Assembly: GCA_003116875.1 (NCBI GenBank)
Contig: BCKT01000003.1
Coordinates: 1,906,784-1,970,783 of the forward strand
Direction: 5' to 3'
DNA length: 64,000 nucleotides
Source: Takashimella koratensis
Lineage: Eukaryota > Basidiomycota > Tremellomycetes > Trichosporonales > Tetragoniomycetaceae
Shown: positions 55,771 through 64,000 of the stretch, one piece after another
Layout of the letters: each line of letters begins with the position of its first letter
Position numbering within the stretch: position 1 is the stretch's first letter
Notes under the pieces: model-generated
The model's database searches: none
What the model saw: only the letters and a program-made list of their open reading frames with translations
Told to the model about the DNA's origin: nothing
Position numbers and translations under genes: made by a program

Positions 55771-57170
55771 TCAACTATCAAATCGGAAAGGGGACAGCCC
55801 GGAGACGTCCGCCGGGAGGTTGAGAGGGGTGCCCAGTATATCAGAGATTAACCAATCCGCCATTACCATGCCGGTTCCGGGCGCGAGCGTGATACCCCTG
55901 CTGTCAGCTCTAAACCATGGTAGACTCACCAAGGCCCGTGACCTGAGGCAACAAAGACGTCGCCTTGCCAGCGTCCAAGAATGGGCATTTTGTCTTTGGT
56001 GACCGGTCTGTAGCAAAGCTGTTGGGTTAGACCTCTCTGGTGCTTCAACTTACATCCGCCTTCACCAGCGTTGCCTCTTTTGTTACGTCAAAGACGTCAG
56101 AGACCGCCTTTGCCGAGCGCAGCATCCGCTCGATGAGCGACGTATTGATCAATCTGCCCACGTCCTTGGCGCTGAGTGGAAAGTGATTCTCTCGTTCATC
56201 GATAACCTTGTCCCCGATACCAGGCGGGATGGAGTTCTCTCCGGCGGCGTATATAAGGCCGTTGGGACGACTACTGTCAGTGTGATCGCAACGTTGACTT
56301 ACGGGAACATCTCCAAGGTTCTCGTCCAACCCTTCATGAGTTCTTCTTCCGCCAGCTGTACCAGTGGTTGTCCAAGCGACAGGGGTCCTGGAGTGCTCCG
56401 CGACTTATCCTCGGTGATCCCCACGCCACACATGAGAGCTTCCGCTGGCACCGGCGTCGACGTAGGCGCCGGACGAAGAAGAATCGAATGGCCGGGCAGT
56501 GATCCCACTGGAACACGCGGTAAGGAGAGTGTATCACACAGATCCGCCGACCAAGGTCCCGCGCAGATCAATAGTTTGTCAAAGGCGAAGTCACCTTCGC
56601 TAGTGACGAGTACGTTGTCGGTGCGTTTCACGGGCTCGGCGATGACAGTCTTGAGGCCGAGCTTTGTCGCGGCGGTGTGGATGCAGTGGCAGAACTCGCC
56701 AGGTTCGCTTCAGTCAGACGATCCTCTGATTTCACTTACAGCTGTGCAACTCCTCCCTCACGACTCAGGGCTGTCCGCTCCCCGTTGACCCAATCCCATG
56801 AGTTGAGCTCTACCTCACCAGTGATCGGTAGCTTGCGGTAGCTGCTCAACTCGTCCTGCCCATATCCAATCTTATAACCAGCCGCTCCGCAGTTTCGCCA
56901 TCCAAAAGACCTCTCTCCGTCGAATTCTTCCGCCAGCTGGGTGAAAGCTTCAAACGACAAACGGGCGAGATCCCTGTTACCCTCGCCATGCCAGTTGGGA
57001 CCACCGCCGATGAACCCAGCAGCTTTGCTGGACGCAGCACTAGCGATAGCAGTGTTTTCGATGAGCGTCACCTGCGTGTTCTCGGGCAGGTCCTTGGACC
57101 TGAGGAGGTAGAACGCCGTGCACACGCCGATGATCCCTCCACCGATGATTACAATCTGACTGTTGGACAT
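55771..57170 (-). CDS. FAD-dependent oxidoreductase (DAO superfamily, TDA3-like)
   Basis: The N-terminus SQIVIIGGGIIGVCTAFYLL is a GxGxxG FAD site. GFIGGGPNWHGEG follows, then FAFDKLLICAGPWSADLCD. The C-terminal part has CYRPVTKDKMPILGRWQGD, then VFVASGHGPWG, then ITLAPGTGMVMADWLI, the pattern of fungal TDA3-like and related amino-acid oxidases. About five short introns. S. cerevisiae Tda3 affects endosome-to-Golgi transport and its substrate is unknown; related bacterial enzymes oxidise secondary amines or sarcosine. Cytosolic by lack of signals. A one-mismatch copy of the promoter motif lies just upstream of the start. Confidence 0.85.
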
Positions 57171-57536
57171 GTTTGTTGAGGGAGCGGTGCGGTGATTCCT
57201 TGCATATAACCATCACAGGTAGCGTTGTGGACTGACGCAGGTCTCGGTCAATTTTTGACTCGGCCCCGCTTTAAAGCAGCCGTGTAACATTTGTGGCACG
57301 GAAGCTGACTTGCGGAACCGCCGAGAGCCGTGCAAAACTACGATTGAGGACTTGGACCGGAGTGACGGCTCGCCGCGGCTAACAAACCAGCGCTTGCATC
57401 CGCCAATAATTGACGAAGGAAGTTGGTCGATACATACACTGCAGGTGCGCCCGTGTTCAATGCGGTATACAGGGACCAGGCGTTATCGACGGGTGCGTGA
57501 GCGACGGTGCCTTTTGTCAGCGGTTGCCGAGAGCCC
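57171..57536. other. Intergenic region between FAD oxidoreductase and Myb genes
   Basis: About 366 bases holding the promoter of the FAD oxidoreductase gene and the 3' end of the Myb gene. No separate gene seen. Confidence 0.5.
57181..57190 (-). promoter_or_regulatory. ACACCGCTCC motif, one mismatch
   Basis: GGAGCGGTGC on the plus strand, 10 bp before the FAD oxidoreductase ATG, closer to the start than the other copies. Confidence 0.4.
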
Positions 57537-58496
57537 TCACCCACCTAGTTGAGTACTTGGACCAGGTAAATCCAGCTGCTGCGTCTCTTGGGACATTGAC
57601 GGTGAGTTCGTACCAGCCACTCCATTCAACCACTTTGTGAAAAAGTCAGGGGTATCTGGTCTCAGCGTTTGAAGCTGTTTTGGACGTACCTGGTCCAGTT
57701 GGTGTTGTGATCAATCCTGTTCCAGAGGGCCCCACCGGCTCATAATTCATCATCAAATCGTTCATGTCTACTGCTGCAAGGTCATGTGGTGTTGGCCGAC
57801 CCGCAGAACTTGTCGAGGCCAGGGGAGCGGTCGACGGTGAAGTTGTTTCTGGAATGAGCGTTGTAATTACCCTACTCACGATCATTGTTTCTGTTCAAAT
57901 GGTAACGGCGGCTACGGTTTCTGACAGCGATTGGACTTCGTCCAGGGAGCATTTCCGCGATGAGTGACCATTTTGGACCATTCTGTTCGTACATCTGGAG
58001 CAATAGTGCATCTTCGATCGGCTCCCACGGTTTTCCCGGGGTCAACTCGGGATCGATCACATCCCGCCACCGCTTTGAGACCTGGTCGTCTTTGCGGCCA
58101 GGAATTTGTAGAGCTGTCGTGAGATTTGTTCACCATTACACCCACCAATCTCCTTCCATTGCGGGCCGAGCTCCGCATGGAGCTGACGCAGCTTGGCATC
58201 CTCCTCTTTCGACCACTTGCCTCTCTTGAGCTCGGGGTCGAGAGAATGAAACCAGCGCTTGCGACAGTGCTACGGTCAGCTACAAGCGACATGGCTCCTA
58301 CCTTGTTGGTCCGTCCTTCAAGGTGCGATGAGATCTGCGACCATGAAGAGCTGGAACCTCTTTGAGAGCCATATCGCTCCACCATGGTCTTGAGTATCTC
58401 GTCTTCCTCTGCGGTCCAAGGTCTCCGACGAGCAACTGCTTCTTGAGAGTCTTTGGTGAGCGGTTCCGGAGATGAAGCTTCGCTGCAGGAGGACAT
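57537..58496 (-). CDS. Three-repeat Myb/SANT DNA-binding protein
   Basis: Three Myb-type helix-turn-helix repeats are visible. Repeat 1 is RRPWTAEEDEILKTM ... HLEGRTNK and, over an intron, HCRKRWFHSLDPEL. Repeat 2 is KRGKWSKEEDAKLRQL ... QIPGRKDDQVSKRWRDV. Repeat 3 is PGKPWEPIEDALLLQM ... LPGRSPIAVRNRSRRYHL. The Trp spacing fits DNA-binding Myb proteins rather than chromatin SANT modules. The tail is Pro/Ser/Thr-rich. If a last short intron (GTACGT to GAGACCAG) is used, the stop is 57537-57539; otherwise it is at 57646. The start is MSSCSEASSPEP. Placed inside the motif-sharing segment with a motif in its own promoter, it is a candidate local regulator. Confidence 0.8.
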
Positions 58497-58892
58497 GTGG
58501 GTATGAGCGTCGTTACATCTTGTTCGGCAGCTGGGTTTTGAGGACTTTGCATGACATGGCTCCCGATCTATCCGTAAAAGACAAAACCTCCCGCCGGGAG
58601 CGGTGTACGACCTCCACTTCGCGACTTGACGGCGGAGTTCGCGTTCCATTCCGTCGGGAGCCTGAGCTGACGTAATTGTGTCCATCTTTCAGGTTGTCAC
58701 GTGCGCTCTCGGATGCACTCGCGCACGGTCGAACGGGGATGGTCGTCGGTTCCGTTTAGCATGGCGATTGAGTTTCTCGGCGAAAACCGAGTAGGGGAAC
58801 CCTGAACGGCGTCTTAGCGCGTAATCATCACGCCATGCCCACTTTCTGAAGAGCCAGACCCGGCGCCTAGACGATCACAGATCGGTTTAGCC
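58497..58892. promoter_or_regulatory. Divergent promoter of Myb and racemase-like genes
   Basis: About 396 bases between two starts with one exact copy of the shared motif. No gene seen. Confidence 0.5.
58597..58606 (-). promoter_or_regulatory. ACACCGCTCC motif, exact copy
   Basis: GGAGCGGTGT on the plus strand, 100 bp upstream of the Myb ATG. Confidence 0.6.
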
Positions 58893-59752
58893 ATGGTGCA
58901 ACTGCCCAACTACCCAAACATGACCTCCAAGCTCGGCGTACTCCAGCTCAAGACCACGTTTCCTCGCCCTCCCGGCGACGTGGGTAATCTGCAGACATGG
59001 ACATGCCCCACAGTCATTCGTGTAGTCGAGGAGGCAGTCGGATCAACCGTTGTCGACGGGACATGGGGAGAGGAGCTGGTTGACGCTTTCGTGAGGGAAG
59101 GGAAGAGGCTTATCGAGGAGGAGAATTGCGTCGCGTTCGTCACCAGCTGCGGCTTCCTCGCGACGATGCACCCGTACCTTCAAGATAGGTTGCCGTTCAT
59201 GGGCACGTCGGCTCTTATACAGGTGGCGTGGCTGCAGAAGAGCTTCCTCAAGAGTGTCGACGGGTTGCCCAAGGTTGGAGTGATTACGTTCAAGAAATCG
59301 GCCCTGGTGAGCTGTGGTGTATTCAGTGCTGACGACAGACCACTCGTCATTTCGAGAGCGTCGGTGCGGATCCTGAGACGCCGTTTGAGGGTGTACCTCA
59401 ACCGGGCATCTTTTCGAAAGTGCTCGCCGAGGAGATTCCTTGTGAGTAGCTGGGTATTCGTGACTGACTGTAGACGATCACGACGGCATGGCCCAGGAGG
59501 TTGTCGATGCTGCTACAATTTTGGTGAAGGAGAACCCCTCACTCAAGGCTATCGTGCTTGAGTGCACCAATATGTGAGTGGTCGCTGATCAAGGATTCTG
59601 ATATCTAGGCCTCCGTTTGCTGCCGAGGTGCACCAGGCGACAGGTCTCCCCGTGTATGATATCAGTAAGTGTAGGAGATATTTTCGCTGACGACAGTCGG
59701 TCTGGGCGAGTTTCTGTATGCGGCAGGCAAGCCGAAGAGTTACAGAAGTTAG
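58893..59752 (+). CDS. Asp/Glu racemase-superfamily protein
   Basis: Has two half-domains, each with a catalytic-type cysteine: CVAFVTSCGFLATM in the first and AIVLECTNMPPFA, with a following HQATGLPVYDI, in the second. This is the layout of aspartate/glutamate/hydantoin racemases and maleate isomerases. Four short introns; the last joins YDI to IGLGEFLYAAGK, ending at 59752. A second ATG (58920, MTSKLGVLQL) could be the true start. The reaction cannot be fixed: racemisation of an acidic amino acid or hydantoin is the family expectation. It is convergent with the fructosyl-amino-acid oxidase, 11 bp between stops, and divergent from the Myb gene. Confidence 0.8.
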
Positions 59753-59763
59753 ATGATGCATTT

Positions 59764-61480
59764 CTATTTGACCCAATTCCAATCACTCTCCGTGGCCATT
59801 TCCAGTTTGGCAAGGACACGCTCGCCTCCTTCGCCCTCCTCTAATCCGTTGGCCTTGACACCTTCGGGAGACTTTCTAAACTTCCAAAGGTCTGTGAACT
59901 GGTCACGATGCCCAACTAACTGGTTGATGACGTGCTGCCCGAGGACTGGGAGGAATTTGAAACCGTGACCGGAGCCGCCTGATGCGACGAAAAGGGTTTT
60001 GTTGTAGTTTGGGACGTAGTCGATGACAAACTGGGGTTAGCTGAGACACAATGAGAGCTCACGTTGTTGTCATTCGAGTCGGTGTACCAGCACAGCCTGG
60101 TTTTGGCAATGCCGAGAGCTGCGAGATCAGGCAGGAACTCGCCTAGCCAGCGTTGAATGGCGTCGAGAGCGATTTTGGGCAGGTTTGTCGTCTTGTGCTC
60201 TGTGTATGCGGTTGTCGGCACAGAGAGTCGCCTGCGATCAGCTTTGGTTTGAATCTGACTTACTCCTTGGTGATGTCCGACTCTTGGTAATTGGTCCACT
60301 TGCGACCACGATAGCCGATCTTGATTTGCCCCTTGTCCGTTCGTGGGAAGCTGTATAGATTGGAGTAGGTCGTGGAGACGTGTCCCGCGGCACCCCAAAC
60401 GAACACTGGGAATTTTTCGGGAGAGTACTGTTGTTAGCTTAGTCGGGCGGGTGCGTACTTTGTCCCACAAGTCTTGCCTGTTTGCAGGCAGCTGAACCGT
60501 CACCACCGAGCCAGCTGACGTCTCCAGCGTGCCTTGCAGTCCGGGAATGATTGATGGGGTCCACCCTCCACAAGCAACGACTACGAGGTCGGCGGGGTGC
60601 TCTATACCATCGGCTGTGCGTATGCCACTGACGTCGGTGCTGCCGTCTTCCCGAATTGAAGATATCAGACTCTGTAGTTTTCCCCCTTTTGGACCGAAAA
60701 CGAATTTGACCCCGGCTTGTGCTGCAAGATGCTGCGCCCACGTACACGCCTGATGTCAGACCAGCTAGTACACGTACCCACCTTGTCGGCATAGGTCAAT
60801 CCCGCTGAGGTATCCAGGAAGCCGTTGAGATGCTCCCACTGAGTTCCGTTGAACAACGTCGCCTTGTGGACCCAGTTTTGTCCTGGTGCCGCCTTGTCAG
60901 TCTCGGCAAGCCGCTGCAAGTCCGCTTCATCTTTCTGTTCGTCAGCGCCAAACTCGACGCAACGTACGATGACATGCTGGAAGTGCCTCAACCCGCTCGC
61001 CTCCAAGCTCGCCAAGCTCTCTTCGTCAAATTTGGACAGCTTGTCGCTAGCCGCGAGTCGGAACAAGCCATTGTTCTCGTAGAGCTTGGTCTGCGGGGTG
61101 ATACCCGGGGGTAGCCGCTCCGCCGGAGTCGTCGCAATCTCATCATTCCACGATTGCCAGATCTTGCGCCCTGAGAACGCCAGGTCTTGGTATCTGATGT
61201 CAGTTGGATCGGGCAGGAAGCGCACTCTTTTTCGTCTCCACTGGGCGTCAGCCGTTGCTGTGCAGATGACTTACTAGCTGCATCGGTACACCTTGTTTGC
61301 ATCTGCCGAAGCCGCGTCGCAACCCTCGTCTGGGTCATAGTGATTGTCTGCATACGGCTGAAGGTCGAACACGGTCACATCTTTGTAGCCTTGACGAGCG
61401 AGATGGAGTGACGTGGACAAGCCAAAAACGCCGGCGCCGACGATGATGATTCGCGAGGAAGGTGTGAGGCTGGCCGTCAT
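59764..61480 (-). CDS. Fructosyl-amino-acid oxidase (amadoriase)
   Basis: Flavoenzyme of the monomeric sarcosine oxidase family that cleaves Amadori products (fructosyl amino acids) to the amino acid, glucosone and hydrogen peroxide. The FAD fold is SRIIIVGAGVFGLSTSLHLA. Family marks are DADNxxYR-like SADANKVYRC, TRLCWYTDSNDNN followed by FVIDYVPN, where the Cys is the expected covalent FAD anchor, and ASGGSGHGFKFLPVLG. The C-terminus (ESDWNWVK) has no peroxisomal SKL. About five short introns. The start MTASLTPSS fits the fold; a longer ATG at 61525 is possible. Together with the racemase-like gene and amino-acid enzymes, it suggests use of glycated amino acids from decaying material. Confidence 0.92.
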
Positions 61481-61822
61481 GGTGATGGTAGAAGCAACAG
61501 TTGGTATGGTAGCGAAACTCGGCAATTTACGAGGGCCAAGTGGGGTGCCTGCCGTATCTGGACATGTGAGTAGGGCAGGTGGGCAAGGGTCTTATCACGC
61601 AACGCTTGCGTCTTGGCATCGCATTTGGCCGAAGCGTCATTCCGGAGCTAAAAATCGTGCTAATCAGAGGTCGAACACGCTGGGCGAATTGCGAGAGAGG
61701 TATTGTGCTTCCGCTCAACCTTTTTGCCAACCTTCGCGATAAGGTATCACCGCTCCCCACTCTGGCGTTTCCATGAGTGCTTCATAACGGAATGGACGAC
61801 GAGACGTCGTTCCGCAACCATC
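61481..61822. other. Divergent promoter of amadoriase and Dal5-like transporter
   Basis: About 342 bases without exons, holding a one-mismatch copy of the shared motif at 61747. Confidence 0.5.
61747..61756 (+). promoter_or_regulatory. ACACCGCTCC motif, one mismatch
   Basis: TCACCGCTCC, 66 bp upstream of the transporter ATG. Confidence 0.45.
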
Positions 61823-63438
61823 ATGTCAGAGATAAAACCACACACCAAGGAGACGGCTGAGGTCGTTGTCCAACCCGTCAACATGGAAGAGTTCAAGGAC
61901 ACCACCGAGGCAAACCTTGAGCAGGTCAACATCGAAGAGTACCAGTTTGACGAAAAGGAGGAACGACGCGTCAGACGCAAGCTTGACTTGTGGATTATCC
62001 CTGTGATTGCGTTCGCCTATCTGACCAACTCGCTTGATCGAAGCAACCTGGGTAACGCGAAGACAGATGGGATCTACACGGATATCACGGGGTCCCCCGC
62101 GTCAGGCAACGGCTACAGCGACACTGTCACCATTTTTACCGTCGTCTACTCGGTCTTTGCGCCGGTTATGATGGTGTTGACGAAACGATATGGCGCTCAT
62201 ATCACCATGCCATCTTTTATCCTCGCGTGGGGTGTTGCGTAAGTCGTTGTTCGACATAGCTGACGTCAGTGCCGCTGCTTGCGCTGCGGTCAAGACGTAC
62301 GCGCAGCTCTTGGTCGTGCGATTGATTCTGGGTATCGCCGAGGCGGCGTATTCTCCCTCGATCATCTACTACTTCACCACTTTCTACACGCGAGGCGAGC
62401 TTGCTGGAAGGATCTCAAGGTACTACTGCTGTCTCGCTCTGTCCGGCGCCTTCAGTGGTCTCCTCGCCTACGGTGTCTTTGGCCTCGACAACGCGACTCT
62501 TAAAGGCTGGCAGTACCTCTTTATCATCGAGGGCGCCTTCACCGTTGCCATCGCAATCATCACCTTCTTCGTCTTGCCCAAGTCCCCGACCACCGCTCGC
62601 TTCCTCAACGACAGGGAGAAGGAGATTGCCCGCGTACGGGTTCTTCGCGACGCTAGTGTCAAGGTCGACACGCCGTTTCAATGGAGGATCTTCTTCAAGC
62701 CGTTGACCGAGCCCCGTTTCTACGTCCTCGCGGTCGTCGCTCTCTGTTACGGTACTGCTTCCTCGCTCGCGAGTAACTTTCTGTCCATCATCATTGCGCG
62801 TTTTGGATTGTCCACCGTCAACACCAACCTCTACACCGTCGCGCCAAACTTCCTCTCCGCAATCTTCGTCCTCATCGCGTCGTGGATCTCGGATCGCTAC
62901 CGCCAGCGCGCCTGGGTGCTCATCTTCGCGCTCGCAATGACCGGTATTGGGTGTATCATCCTCGCCGCAGTCCCTGTCACTTCCATTGGCGTTGGCTGTA
63001 AGTATTCCCCGCATCCACGCTGACCCCAGACTTTGCGTGCTTTCTCATCGCCGGCGGCGCGTTCATCCCCATTGTCATCTTCCACTCTTGGCACCAGAAC
63101 AACGACGTCGAGGAGAACTCGCGAGCCTACCGTGTCGCCTTCTACACACTCATGGCCAACCTTGGCGGTGTCATCTCTGCGCAGATCATGCAGACCAAAT
63201 TTGCCCCGTCTTGTGAGTGACTCTTGGTTCCTTGCTAACAACAGACCGCGTCCCTCTAATCATCACTGCGTGCTTGGAGGCAGTTGCGATTGTCCTCGTT
63301 CTCGCCGTGCGAGCCAGGTTTGCCTATATCAACAACAAGCGAAACAAGGAGCAAGGAGTCAACTGGACAAGCAAGGATGTCCCGACTGAGGCATTGGCAG
63401 CGGGAGAGAATGATCCGCGATTCCGATACTTCCTATAG
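61823..63438 (+). CDS. MFS permease of the anion:cation symporter (Dal5-like) family
   Basis: Begins MSEIKPHTKETAEVV with an acidic N-terminus, then VRRKLDLWIIPVIAFAYLTN, SLDRSNLGNAKTDGI, the ACS-family first-helix signature. Further helices include LLVVRLILGIAEAAYSPSI, YYCCLALSGAFSGLLAYG, WQYLFIIEGAFTVAIAIITF and PLIITACLEAVAIVLVLAV. Three short introns. Likely plasma-membrane importer of an organic anion, small peptide or glycated amino acid; the head-to-head amadoriase gene is the best clue to its substrate. Last gene before the telomere. Confidence 0.9.
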
Positions 63439-63969
63439 TTTTGGGCATGCAAGAAGAGACGGCAACGTGAGGATCTTGCAGATGTTGACATGAGACTAAC
63501 TTTGGGGTTAGATATGGCATCACGGCATCTGTACAAACCCTAGGAGTACAGCGGGAAAGTACCTAACTACAGGACAAGGGGTGTGGCTTTTACAGATCAA
63601 GGTCGTGGACTCTAGCACAGAGTAGCACTAGAGACAGCCTGGCGGCCAGCCAGTTCTGCAATGAGACAGTCAAAGACGGGCAGAGGAGACCTCTGTAGTC
63701 CTTGTCTGTGGCAGTAGCCATCAGGCCCCCAAGCGATAGTACAAACGGGAGGAGTGGGACGTTGTTGGGCGCCCTGCGCTTCTTTTCACGGTAGAGCAAA
63801 TTGAGGTGCTTGAGTGCCCTAGCGCTGTGGTGAAGAAGTGGGGGTACCGGGCGAGGGGCGGATTGATAACGGGCGAGAAGAATGACGTTGTGGTGCGTGG
63901 ACGAAGGTCTAACTGGAGAAAATGACGTGTAGAGTAACTTATTTGAAGTTACTATATCGTATTCAAAGG
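63439..63969. other. Subtelomeric spacer
   Basis: About 530 bases with no recognised gene. A 69-codon open frame on the complement (63590-63799) has no known motif. No repeat family or helicase gene is evident before the telomere. Confidence 0.55.
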
Positions 63970-64000
63970 TTAGGGGGGTTAGGGGGTTAGGGGGTTAGGG
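63970..64000 (+). repeat. Telomere repeat tract (TTAGGGGG type)
   Basis: Units read TTAGGGGGG, TTAGGGGG, TTAGGGGG and a cut TTAGGG. The G-rich strand runs 5' to 3' toward the end, as at a right-hand chromosome terminus. The G run varies between five and six. Confidence 0.93.

Noticed and set aside
63590..63799. Complement open frame near the telomere as a subtelomeric helicase remnant
   Set aside because: No helicase motif is visible and the frame is only 69 codons.

Overview
The window is a gene-dense nuclear segment of a basidiomycete yeast-like fungus that ends at a chromosome tip. The last 31 bases are tandem TTAGGGGG-type telomere units in the orientation expected for a right telomere. 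This repeat is the one known from Cryptococcus and other Tremellomycetes. Nearly every gene is cut by several extremely short introns (about 31-36 nt, GTGAGT/GTAAGT donor, CTGAC or CTAAC branch site just before the AG). With the gene content, this points to Tremellomycetes, most likely Trichosporonales. That placement is an inference.

Layout. 0-9 kb: the edge of a regulator, a D-amino-acid oxidase, an NmrA-like protein, a Gfo/Idh/MocA dehydrogenase, a PQ-loop vacuolar transporter and an Atg22-like MFS protein. 9-24 kb: a Zn2Cys6 regulator, a proline iminopeptidase, an AspRS-DUF2156 fusion matching ergosteryl-aspartate synthase (ErdS) with a divergent alpha/beta-hydrolase beside it, a DsbA/FrnE-like protein with an in-frame stop, a TMEM53-like hydrolase, a bacterial-looking YdcF protein, mannose-6-phosphate isomerase and a PiT phosphate transporter. 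24-29 kb: a decaying hybrid histidine kinase. 29-47 kb: a catabolic stretch with two Zn2Cys6 regulators, two GH3 glycosidases, a divergent pair of PuuE-like deacetylase-fold proteins, an amidase, a Dal5-like permease and a sugar transporter. 47-63.4 kb: a subtelomeric set of amino-acid, amine and hydroxy-acid genes: 2-hydroxyacid oxidase, amino-acid permease, D-2-hydroxyacid dehydrogenase, copper amine oxidase, TDA3-like FAD oxidoreductase, three-repeat Myb regulator, Asp/Glu-racemase-like protein, fructosyl-amino-acid oxidase and a Dal5-like transporter.

Two regulatory signals stand out. The 10-mer ACACCGCTCC (or its complement) occurs six times exactly, plus several one-mismatch copies. All copies are non-coding, and all but one lie between 47 and 62 kb, mostly 65-165 bp upstream of start codons, so that segment looks like one regulon. 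Separately, CGG-N6-CGG repeats sit in the sugar transporter/regulator promoter and again upstream of the neighbouring GH3 gene, linking these three genes.

The strongest biological system is the ErdS locus (tRNA-dependent sterol aspartylation) with its divergent hydrolase. I found no tRNA or rRNA genes, CRISPR arrays or transposons. Gene ends are derived by hand from splice signals and protein-family similarity recalled from memory. Starts are ambiguous where stated.
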